Of a DNA stretch of 64,000 bases, positions 1-12,000 are shown piece after piece. How positions within the stretch are numbered: the stretch's first letter is position 1; every line of letters starts with the position of its first letter. The stretch spans positions 16,469,529-16,533,528 of the forward strand of contig NC_089737.1 of the NCBI RefSeq assembly GCF_035083965.1, written 5' to 3'. The notes under the pieces were generated by a model. It saw only the letters and a list, made by a program, of their open reading frames with translations, was not told the DNA's origin and did not search any database. Position numbers and translations under genes: made by a program. Origin of the DNA: Branchiostoma lanceolatum. Its lineage: Eukaryota > Chordata > Leptocardii > Amphioxiformes > Branchiostomatidae.

Positions 1-78
1 CCATTTGTGCAAACGGTTGATACGGAACACTTCGTTCTGGCATGGTGAGGTAGATGGATTGAAATATGCTGCATTTGC

Positions 79-3000
79 TCAAAAATGATTTATCCAAGGC
101 TTTTGCACCCCAGAAGCTTTCCTTGCCCCAGAAGGCCCCCGTGCCCCAGAAGCCCCCCGTGCCCCAGAAGCCCCCCGTGCCCCAGAAGCCCCCCGTGCCC
201 CAGAAGCCCCCCGTGCCCCAGAAGCCCCCCCTACCCCAGAAGCCCCCCGTGCCCCAGAAGCCCCCCGTGCCCCAGAAGCCCCCTGTACCCCAGAAGCCCC
301 CTGTGCCCCAGAAGCCCCCTGTGCCCCAGAAGCCCCCTGTACCCCAGAAGCCCCCTGTGCCCCAGAAGCCCCCTGTACCCCAGAAACTGGCTCTACCCCA
401 GAAGCCCCCCGTACCCCAGAAGCCCCCTGTGCCCCAGAAGCCCCCTGTGCCCCAGAAGCCCCCTGTACCCCAGAAGCCCCCCGTGCCCCAGAAGCCCCCT
501 GTTCCCCAGAAACTGGCTCTACCCCAGAAGCCCCCTGTGCCTCAGAAGCCCCCCATGCCCCAGAAGCCCCCCGTGCCCCAGAAGCCCCCTGTGCCCCAGA
601 AGCCCTCTGTTCCCCAGAAGCCCCCTGTGCCTCAGAAGCCCCCCGTGCCCCAGAAGCCCCCTGTTCCCCAGAAACTGGCTCTACCCCAGAAGCCCCCTGT
701 GCCCCAGAAGCCCCCCGTACCCCAGAAGCCCCCTGTGCCCCAGAAGCCCCCTGTGCCCCAGAAGCCCCCTGTACCCCAGAAGCCCCCCGTGCCCCAGAAG
801 CCCCCTGTACCCCAGAAGCCCCCCGTGCCCCAGAAGCCCCCTGTTCCCCAGAAACTGGCTCTACCCCAGAAGCCCCCTGTGCCCCAGAAGCCCCCCGTGC
901 CCCAGAAGCCCCCTGTTCCCCAGAAACTGGCTCTACCCCAGAAGCCCCCTGTGCCCCAGAAGCCCCCTGTGCCTCAGAAGCCCCCGGTGCCCCAGAAGCC
1001 CCCTGTGCCTCAGAAGCCCCCCATGCCCCAGAAGCCCCCTGTGCCCCAGAAGCCCCCTGTGCCTCAGAAGCCCCCGGTGCCCCAGAAGCCCCCGGTGCCC
1101 CAGAAGCCCCCCGTGCCCCAGAAGCCCCCTGTACCCCAGAAGCCCCCCGTGCCCCAGAAGCCCCCTGTTCCCCAGAAACTGGCTCTACCCCAGAAGCCCC
1201 CTGTGCCCCAGAAGCCCCCTGTACCCCAAAAGCCCCCTGTACCCCAGAAGCCCCCTGTACCCCAGAAGCCCCCCGTACCCCAGAAGCCCCCCGTACCCCA
1301 GAAGCCCCCCGTACCCCAGAAGCCCCCCGTACCCCAGAAGCCCCCGGTGCCCCAGAAGCCCCCCGTGCCCCAGAAGCCCCCCGTGCCCCAGAAGCCCCCC
1401 GTGCCCCAGAAGCCCCCCGTGCCCCAGAAGCCCCCCGTGCCCCAGAAGCCCCCTGTACCCCAGAAGCCCCCCGTGCCCCAGAAGCCCCCTGTTCCCCAGA
1501 AACTGGCTCTACCCCAGAAGCCCCCCGTGCCCCAGAAGCCCCCCGTGCCCCAGAAGCCCCCCGTGCCCCAGAAGCCCCATGTACCCCAGAAGCCCCCCGT
1601 GCCCCAGAAGCCCCCTGTTCCCCAGAAACTGGCTCTACCCCAGAAGCCCCCTGTGCCCCAGAAGCCCCCTGTACCCCAAAAGCCCCCTGTACCCCAGAAG
1701 CCCCCCGTACCCCAGAAGCCCCCCGTACCCCAGAAGCCCCCCGTACCCCAGAAGCCTCCCGTACCCCAGAAGCCCCCGGTGCCCCAGAAGCCCCCCGTGC
1801 CCCAGAAGCCCCCCGTGCCCCAGAAGCCCCCCGTGCCCCAGAAGCCCCCCGTGCCCCAGAAGCCCCCGGTGCCCCAGAAGCCCCCCGTGCCCCAGAAGCC
1901 CCCTGTGCCCCAGAAGCCCCCTGTGATGTTTGCAGCGACATCCCTGCTATCCTGTCCCTGCAGTTTTCTGCTGTGGGACGCTTTGCTGTGTTCCTCCTCA
2001 GACAGTCGTTGATGAGCTTCTGCCACTCAGGGAAAGGGGGCGCTCTTCCATTCCAAGATGGCAGCGGAAGCTCTTTGCCAACATTGAGCGGCACAGACTT
2101 GTCAAATAGTGTCTTGTAATCCGGATCATTCTGCAAAAAGATCAACAAGTTAAATCAACTTACCAAAAAGGAATGGAAGACAGTTAACTATGGTCAATCA
2201 TATCTCCATTGGAAATTATCAGATCATTGTTTCATTGAAAAATTTGCTTTATGATGATACATTACCATACTAAGTTATGATCATACCTTGGTAAGACAAA
2301 CACCAGGGCTGACTACATGTATGATAGTGGGTTACAAAAAAATAGTGCCAGGTACAATGTATATGAGTTTACACAATGAAATCAGTCATGATGCTGATTG
2401 CACAAACTTAATGATACACAAAGCTTGTCATTTTTGTGACCCACTCACAAATAGTCCCAGCGTTCATCTCACAATTCCATGATCATAACTGTGTTTAGAA
2501 TAGCTACCTAGTCATTGTATTTTACAGCCTCCGGAACACTGAAAGTTCCATTCAGATACAGTTATGTATTTGGAACATTAAAGACATTAAAGCAACACAC
2601 CAGTACAAATCTACAAAGCCCTTAGAACAACAAACTACCACCCTACATGCGCCAGATGTTTGTGTACTGCAGAGACCAAAGTACACGGACAACCAGACAA
2701 AGCACAAGCAGTCAGCTGGTTGTCCCCAAACCCAAGCGAGAGATCTTCAGAAGATCGGTAGCCTACTGTGGACCAAATGTCTGGAACAGCCTACCGCCAG
2801 ACACACGTACGGCTCCGAATCTGACTTCCTTTAAGAGACTCTTGAAGTAACGGAAATGAACAAAACAAACGGACACGGACCATGAACCAGCTTGAGCCCT
2901 ACTATATGTTATATGTTGTAGCAATTGTATATTGTTGTACCATAAATATGTAATGATATATGTTGATAAAGTTATTAGGACTCAAATGACTGTGTATCTC

Positions 3001-6000
3001 TGTTATATTGTATCTGACCCTCACCCCTTCCCTCATGACCTCAATGAAAAGCGGCATGCGTGCCGATTTGAGCTTATCATGAATTAACAAAGGTTCAAAC
3101 AAACAAACAAACATGCTGCAGATGATTTTGCTAGTCATAAGGCCTTTTGCTGTTCTATAGTTGAATTTATCAATGGTAAACCCAAAGATGGAAAAGTACA
3201 TACCGGTGCACGTGAGTATATGGTCCGTCCGTACCACATCTCCAGCAGGATGACACCCATGCTGTACATGTCTGCACTCCTGTCGTACTCCTTTTGTGCC
3301 AACACCTCCGGTGCTGTGTAGAATGGTGTCCCTTCATTTGTCCTTGCATAGGCCTTTTCTGACTTTGAGCTGCCCAGATCTGCGAGTTTGACCACTCCTT
3401 CTGATGACACCTGCATGAATCAATGCAATCAACTTCTACACTAAAAACTATTGAATCTCCTGTCTTTATAGAGGTAACTGATGATAGAAGTTGTGGCAAC
3501 ATCGTTCAATGAAGGAATCAGCACCATACAAATGGGTATGGGTCTAGGTAATTAATATGTACTTTGATGTCACTTATAATTAGACTCTACAATCTACATA
3601 CTATGTACTTGTAGAGTGTCATTATGTTATTGATAAGCTTTTAAGGGAAAGAGAACAAATTTGTCTAAATCCTTAATGTTTGGTGTTTTTCTTTGGCTGT
3701 GGACATTTCAATCTTGATAAACCTTTAAGTTAACAGATCTCACTGTGAGTGAGAAGAGGACTTACCAGAATGTTGCTGAGCTTGAGGTCCCGGTGCATAT
3801 ATCCAGCCTCATGGATGTGCTTGAGTCCCTCACACAGCTGAACTGCCAGGTTCTGGGTGTAGCTGAAGGCTGCTGCCTGCCTCTCTGGGGCATCACCCCA
3901 CCAGGCTGGGCTGTTTTCTCTGGGAAGTAGAATTGCAATCAGAAATGATTTTTAATCAGTACAATCATGTACTTTGAATTACTCCGTGAAGGAGTTTTGT
4001 AATCATTCTTGTCCATACGTTCACAAGATCAGATTTGTCTAAAATTTAGCATGTCAGTATCTAAATATAGTATCAAACACCTTAGCCACACCCCAAACAC
4101 CATAACTATTTTACGGACGATTGCGTCCTATGGACTCTTGTTTAGGTATATCCATAAGTAAGACAAATTGCACTGCTCAAGTCTATTATTGTCAAGGAAT
4201 GGCTTAACATCTTCAATCTTCTGTGATGGCACTTGATGCAAATTACTGAGGTGGCAAAGAAAAAGACTACCATGACCATGTAATACCTTTTCTCAAACAT
4301 CTCTGCATCCAGTGTTTTGGGGCAGTACTCCATCACCAAGCCCAGGCATTTTTTATCATCGGTTTCACCTCGGTATGTCCCAAAGTACTTCACGACATGT
4401 CGCCCCTTCAGCTTCCTGAAATATATAACATTGTGTATATATTGTACATGTATGTGTCAGAATCTTCAAAACTGCATCTTCCCATTGTCATGTTCAACAT
4501 TAATTTTATGAATCAAAGTTGAACTGTAATTGCCAACACAAAAATTGCACTTACCCAAATTTTTAACTCATCGACTCCATTCTTTGTCAAAGAATGAGCA
4601 AACACTTACTTCTGTGACGTCATGTTATGCAGATAGAAAACGTTGTGACTCAGTGAGCAGTGGATCATAATTAAAGTGGACTACTCATTCCTTGACAAAG
4701 ACTGGAGTCCACCAGTTGAAAATTTGGGTAAGTCTAATTTTTGTCTTCAAGTTGGAATTCAACTTTGATTCAGAATGACTTCTACCAACACAGATGAACT
4801 TTCAAGTGAATAGTACTATTTCGTCCACCAATTTAATATTTGTAGGTGCTTTTTATATTCATCTTAAGTGAGTGAAGTAAGTCAGGCTATGACGACACGT
4901 TATTGTTAGTAGTATCCGGTATTTTGATTTGTTGGCAGACCAAATCACTCATAAAGCCCACCTCTATAGATCTGCAAACTTCTTTGTGTACAACTGACAA
5001 CCTAATATAACCAACATAATATGCAGGCCTATTGAGTTGACCAAAAAAGCCTCATCACATTATCTGCTTACTACATGTAAATAACAATGTGTGAAGACAC
5101 AAACTTCTCTCTTCCAGAGTATACATGTTTGATGTGTTACAATGCTCATGTACCTGAGGTTTTCTGCCTCTCTGACAAAGTTGGCCATGGTCTCATCAGC
5201 AGGAAGCTGACGTGGGATCTTCACAGCTGCCGTGAACGTGCCTCCATCTTTGCTGATTTGAACGAGATAAACACGCCCTTGCCCCCCTTCCCTGTGAAGA
5301 TGCCAGTTGGATGGTTTCCCGATGGTGAGGTCAAACTCGTGTTGCTTGATGTCAGTAGCGTAGAAGCCACAAAGTTCCTCAGCCAGCTGGGTAATTGTGT
5401 CCAATTTTGATTCATAGATTCTTATTTGATCTTCAGGTCTTGTCTCTGTTTCAGCTTTGATGAGTTGTTCATCAACTTGTCGCAGCTTAGGAATAGCATC
5501 TTTGCACGCTTGGAGATACTGGATAGGTCTTTTCAGGTGTTCTTTCACAGCAGACCTGATTGCTGGTTCCTTTGTCATTGCACCAAACACCTGGTCGGTA
5601 AAGCTCCTGATGTATTCCTTCCTGTTGTCAGGGCGTAATATCATCTTTGTCACCTTCTTTGCTAAATCTACCGTGACCCGGATTGTATTGCCAGGGGTCG
5701 AGTGAAAAGTCCTGACCAGCTGATAGGGGACAGAGAAAGCACTTGCAATTTTGAAGAATGCTTGTTTGAAAAACATACCGAGTCGCTTGAATTTGGATGG
5801 AAGGTGTGGAATGTCTAGCATTTCTTCAATCACTTTGTTGTGCTCTTCCAACAAGCTGCCAAACTGAGTCTGGAACTCTTCCCTGAGTCGGATGTCCGCA
5901 TCGAGGACGCACTGGTTGAAGGCTGAGTTTGGGTTACTCTTCAACTGTGACTCAACCTCATCAGCAAAGGCTGTTATCAACCTTTCTAAGCCACTCTCAC

Positions 6001-9000
6001 TGTAATCCACCTCTGGGAAGTCGTTCAGTATCTTCTGGCAGACACTGTCCTTGATAGCCTCATCCGTAAGGAATGCCTCAAGGTGGCCCGCTGCTTCCCT
6101 CCTTGCATCTTTCAACATTTGGTCAAGACTCTGTAAGACCTCCTTTGCATGCTTCTTGAAGATTTTAAGGCGCCTCTGGGCCTCTTCCCTTGCCATCTTC
6201 CTTTCTTTCTGTGTTCCATATGCAATATGCAGTTTCAGCCTGATGTATTGGGATGCCTTTAGTAGTAGTAGGTGCATATAACTGTTAAACAAAGACAATG
6301 TCATCACTCTAGACACAATCTTTCTATGAGATTAGCTTTCTGAATTTTTCTTAAACTTTGTTTTCAGAAATTATTTACCAGTGCTGTTTATCATTCGAAA
6401 TAAGGAATCTCAGAGATTGTTTCTTAATTGGAAGGAATACCAACGTGTCCATTAGAATCTGAGCTAGCAACAGTACAAAATGAACTTATTGTGCATGTAT
6501 TTTCTTCAAGTACATGTTCAGTTGAGGAAGTGCACATCGATCTTGAATGCCAAGGAATAAAACGGATCTGATAATTTAAGTCTTGGATACTTTCTTTTAT
6601 TCAAATGCAACTTCACATATTCATGATTGCTGAGCTTTCTTGTAATCCAGCACTATTTATCTCCATGAAAAAAGACTTTTTTATGGGGATATTGTTTTGC
6701 ATGGCATTTGCATGTGTGTTATCCTGTGTGTATGTTTGTGTCACCAGACGCTTAAAATCAGCATAACTGAAGAATGTGTGGATGGATTGTAATGATATTT
6801 GGTATGTGGGTAGGTGCTGGGAGGAGAAAGGTCAAGGTCAATTTTGGGCCCCCTGGTATGTGTCACTGGAACTACAATGGCGTATTTGTAAAAATCTTCC
6901 AAGGAGAATAACTGAAGAAAGGAACGACAGATTTTCATGTTATTTGGTACGCATGTGGGTTGGACAGAGATGTACAAACTAAAGTGCTAATTATGCAAAT
7001 TTGGACTGAATTTGCATAAGTAATGAGGAATATTTACTTCTCTATTGTGGGTATGGGCTTTGAGGTCACACCTGTTGAATCCATTGGTCTCTTATCTAGG
7101 ACGAGTATTCCCCAATTCCCAACAGCTGGTGGTTCTTCTGCCCAAAACCAAGTAGATGTGGGGTGGTAGCTCTACTAATGGTATTGCAGAAAGTTATATG
7201 TACCTTATGTTTCATAGTACGGATGTTATATTTGAGATGTAGGTACCTTTAGAACAGGTAAATACACCTGACAATAAATCATGCTAATGATGACCTAATT
7301 TGCATAATCCATGCATGAACTTGTATTTCCCTAACCATCAACAATGGTTCCGTATCTGACATGTGGAGCTCCTTAAAGTCCCTGTTAGGAAAGCCAAACT
7401 CAGGTGATATAACTGGCATGAAGGATACGGAGGGAAACACAAAAACATCACCACTGGACATCGCCCATGTACTCAACAAATACTTCGGAACAGTCGCTGA
7501 AACGCAAGCCCAAAACATCAACAAAGGGTTGTCACATTTCAGTCCTCTACAGTTTGTCAGACACTACCAGCCCCGCTTTACCCTCAAACCTGTGACAGTG
7601 GACTTTGTGACCCAAGAACTCTTAGCTCTGAAGTCTGACAAAGCCACTGGACTTGACCAGCTCAACAACAGACTTTTAAAGTCAGTCGCCCAAGAAATAG
7701 CACCTTCCCTGACAACCATCATAAACGCGTCGATACAGACAAGTGAATTCCCAGAGGATTGGAAAAAGGCAAGGCCGTCACCCATACACAAGGCTGGGGA
7801 CAGAGACGCCCCCAACAACTACAGACCCATCAGCATCCTGCCTGCCGTCTCCAAAATCCTTGAAAGAGCCGTACACACACAACTCTACGACTACATGACA
7901 AACAACAACATTCTATCAGAAGTTCAATCTGGCTTCAGACCAGGACACTCAACACAAACAGCTGTACACTTACTAACTGAGAGATGGTACAAGGCCATGA
8001 ACGACGGCGAACTGACGGGAGCAGTGTTCATTGACCTGTCAAAGGCATTCGACACACTGGATCACACCATCCTCCTCCAAAAGATGTCCAGATACGGCAT
8101 ACAGGGACCCGCTTTTGACTGGTTCCAATCATACCTCACTGGAAGGAAACACTGCACATCCATCAACAGAGCAACCTCTGAGTTTCACCAAGTAAAATAC
8201 GGAGTACCCCAGGGATCCATACTAGGACCCCTGCTATTCATCATCTACGTCAACGATATGCCAGAATGCCTTCAGTCTTGTGACATTTCAATGTATGCAG
8301 ATGATACTGTTATCTACTACAGCAACAAGGACTTCACCAACATTGAGAACGTACTTCAAAACGACCTTCAACGGCTGTCGCAATGGTTTGCTGCGAACTC
8401 GTTATCAATGAATGGTGGTAAATGTAAAAGTATGCTCATTGGTACAAACAGAAGACTGGCAAGCTGCAACATTCCAAACTTGGCTGTCAACGGCGTCAAC
8501 CTAAAAACATGCGACAAATACACATACCTTGGTGTAGTTATCGATCGTCAGCTCAAGTGGAAAGACCAGGCAAAGGCTGTACTAGGAAAACTGCGGCGGT
8601 CATTATTCATGATGAAACACTTAAACCCTTTCATCTCAACCTCAGCACTCTGTACCCTGTATAATGCCATCTTCCTACCACACATCACATACGCTTGCAC
8701 AGCATGGGAAGCTGCCCCCGACCAGGATCTACAGAAAATTCAAAGTATGCAGAATCGGGCTGGAAAACTGATACTAAAGGCCCCACACAGAACACCATCA
8801 ACCGAAGTGCTCTCTCGGCTGAGCTGGAAAGACATTAAAGAAACACTCCAATACTACAATGCCGTACAAACCTACAAAGCCCTAAACAACAAACTGCCAC
8901 CCTACATGCGCCAGATGTTTGTGTAATGTAGAGACCAGAGTACTCGTACAACCAGACAAAGCACAAGCAGTCAGCTGGTTGTCCCCAAACCCAAGCGAGA

Positions 9001-12000
9001 GGACCTCATTTGCATAATTTATGCATAAATGGGTATTTCTCTTACTGTAAAGGCTACGGATGTCATATTTGAGATGTAGGTACCATTAGGAAAGGTCAGA
9101 AAACCTGGCCATACATTATGCTAATGAGGGCATCATTTGCATAATTTATGCATATCCCTTGCTGTAAAGGCTACAGATTTCATATTTCAGATGTAGGTAA
9201 TTTAAGGAAAGGAGAACACACCTGGCCATAGATTATGCTAATGAGGGCCTCAATTGCATAATTTATGCATAATCTTGTATTTTCCTTACTGTAAGAGCTA
9301 CGGATGTCATATTTCAGATGTAGGTACCTATATAGGGAAGGTGAATACACTTGTCCATGAAATATGCTAAATGCAGACCTCATTTGCATAATTTAGGTAT
9401 AACCTTGTATTTCCCTTACTGTAAAGGCTACGGATTTCATATTTGAGATGTAGGTACCTTTAGGAAAGGTCAGAAAAATTGGCAATAAATTATACTAATG
9501 GAGGGTTTATGCATAATTTATGCATTTCCCTTACCATAAAAGCTACGGATGACATATTTCAGATGTAGGTACCTTTAGGAAAGGTGAACACACCTGACCA
9601 TACATTATGCTAATGCAGACCTCGTTTGCATAATTTATGCAGAAACTTCAGAATTCCCTTACACTACAGTAAATGCTAAGGACGTCATGTTTGAGGTGTA
9701 GGTAATGGGAGGGGAATATTAATGCATTTTCCCGAAAATGTTGCCTTTCTAGTTTCTATTACGTGGATACCCTCTGGCACATATAACAAAACAACCAGCG
9801 GCAACAACAAATAACTTGGGCAAATAAAACACATCATATATAAAAACAAATTTCATGGAGATTTTGGGTCTTCGGACTCTTGTTACATATTGTTGTACTC
9901 ACTGGTACTGCAGTTCCAGTTTGTGCTGAAGACTCTGTGGAAGGAGAGAATCTAACCCGTCCAACAGCCTGGTGAACTCCGGGGACATTCGTCCAGCAGG
10001 ACCCACAGCCTGGGAACAAATATAGTGTACAGTCACATAATTCATATACATTGCAAAATGAAATCATCATGCATCATCACACAATTTTTTATCAAGGTAA
10101 AATGGCTTTGAGTATGTTTGAACAATTGTCGTTTTGTTGGCAGGCCATATCAATGTGGAAATACCTAATGGGTTTGTGAATCCTCTCACCCCTCAGTGTT
10201 CATTCGATTTGTCACTTGTGAAAGGAAACATTAAATCACAATACATACGCCTGACATAAGTTAGCAGGCTTACAGGTTGAGATTTTTCTTGTATTATGAT
10301 TATGTGGCAGTTCTGATTGTGCTCGGTGTCCAACAGAAACTACCCTTAAGGCTTCTAAAAGGAACGATTGGCACGTTGATGCACACTACCTCAATCGGCA
10401 ATGTTCTTTTCTTAAAAATGTAGAATATGTGGTACCTTGTCGCATGAAAGGAAGAACACTTGATCATCTCGCAGCTCTGGAAAGTGGCCCCTCAGTATCT
10501 TTAAGTAGTCTTTCTTCACCACTTCTCTCTCGTCTTGCTTGACACTGTCCCACTTGTTGCAGACAAACATGGTGGATTCGAGATTGAGCTGAGAGACATC
10601 AAACAATTCTCCCCATTTATGTTTCTTGCACCACTTAAGCAGACGGGAAAGCTGAAGATAGAAAGGGACGTAGAATAGGGAGAAATACATGTTTAGTGGA
10701 TACAATCAAAACTACATCTTACATGTAAGTGTCAGTGAGAGGAAAACATTTACCCCATCTGTATGCTCATCAGACCCCTCCCCATCTCTGCCGGAGCTTG
10801 GGGCTGGTTTCAGCGGGATGGCACTGTTGATCATGTAGATGAACGCACAGGTTGATGGCACCACACCAGCCAAAACCTCATCCATCTTTTTTGTTGCCAT
10901 AATCCCAGGGCCATCAACAAGACACAGTCCACCCTGAAAAACATGCCATATATAGACATGACTATCAAAGAATGGTTTGTAAGAGATATTACTGAATCAT
11001 TGCAGTTTAGCATTAGCATTACTATCATGGATAAATGTCAAAATCGTTACAAGCAACCACATGTGCGGTGATTATGGGAAAGCAGTCAAATTTCAGGCTG
11101 AGGACGAAGCATGAGGCAGTTTATGAGGTAGTTATACCTATAGGAACGACTATGCCTTATCACACCCTAAAGATCGAATGGAATCGGGTCATTAATGTTA
11201 TTATCACATAGCCATTGTCCATATAGTAGTTAGTAGTACTGTGCAATATTTGATTTTGTGCCATACCTGGGCCGCAAAAACATTCACTACGGGTTTTCCG
11301 CATCATACGGTGTTCTATAGAATGTTTAGAATACATTTTGAGCGTGCCGGTTGCACTGCTGCCAATACTGGGTTTATATGAAGATTACAGACCCGCAAAA
11401 GCAGGTTCATATGGGAAAAGAAGGATCCGTAAATGGAGCCTTTTGATCGGTCAACGACATTTAGCAATATATCATGATAATGTAGTCTGAAACACATATC
11501 AATGAGTCAGTCAAATATGAAAAGAATCAACAATTATAATCCAACAAATTGGCAGGCAATAGATAAGACAAACCTGAAGGAATTCAAGCGGCCACTCTAT
11601 GACCACCTTTTCTACCTCCTCTGCATCCTGTCTTCCCCATCTGTTCACGTAGGATGCAAGTTTCTCTTTCTCTGCTTCGTCCGCATTCTGGAGATCAATC
11701 GTGTGCTGTCTCGTGCCAGTTGTGGGGTTGCTTCCTTTCAGGTGGACCGTTCCTTTCTTCACTTCACCATACCTGATGAAGCACAGGGTAGAGGTACTTG
11801 GGCGATGCAATACCGGCAAGATATCCTCCCCCAGCAGCAAGTTAAGGAGACTGCTCTTACCTGCAGAAGTCTCTCCTACATCATCAAGACATCATCAGTT
11901 CCTTGAAAAGGGGCTAAAAATCTTTTAAAAAATTCATGTAACACCATCTTTAGGCTGGCTTAATTTCCCTCTTTGTCGAACAGATCGTGTTACTTGGCTT

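Larger units (their letters stand above)
1957..5310 (-). other. Protein kinase catalytic domain
   Basis: Five exons encode the whole fold: Gly loop and Lys (exon 6281-5154), a hinge with LVMEYCP (4415-4287), the catalytic loop HRDLKLSN (3919-3766), the magnesium motif as DLG rather than DFG, then GTPFYTAPE and SADMYSMG (3410-3204), and the subdomain XI Arg in NTAKRPTA (first part of 2130-79). All residues expected for catalysis are present, so an active enzyme is predicted. HRDLK and GTPFYTAPE point to Ser/Thr rather than Tyr specificity. The DLG variant is found in some active kinases. I cannot assign a closer kinase group from sequence alone. Confidence 0.85.

Noticed and set aside
66-2012. 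648-residue plus-strand Pro-rich frame (QKPPVP repeats)
   Set aside because: The 18-bp unit has no stop in any frame, so all frames stay open. Only the minus-strand Gly-X-Y frame continues a real domain (the kinase end) through a phased splice site.
1064-2026. 320-residue minus-strand GFWGTG repeat frame
   Set aside because: Shadow of the same minisatellite, out of frame with the kinase exon.
7190-9715. CRISPR-like array
   Set aside because: Units are long, diverged and without short constant spacers, in an animal intron; it is a satellite.
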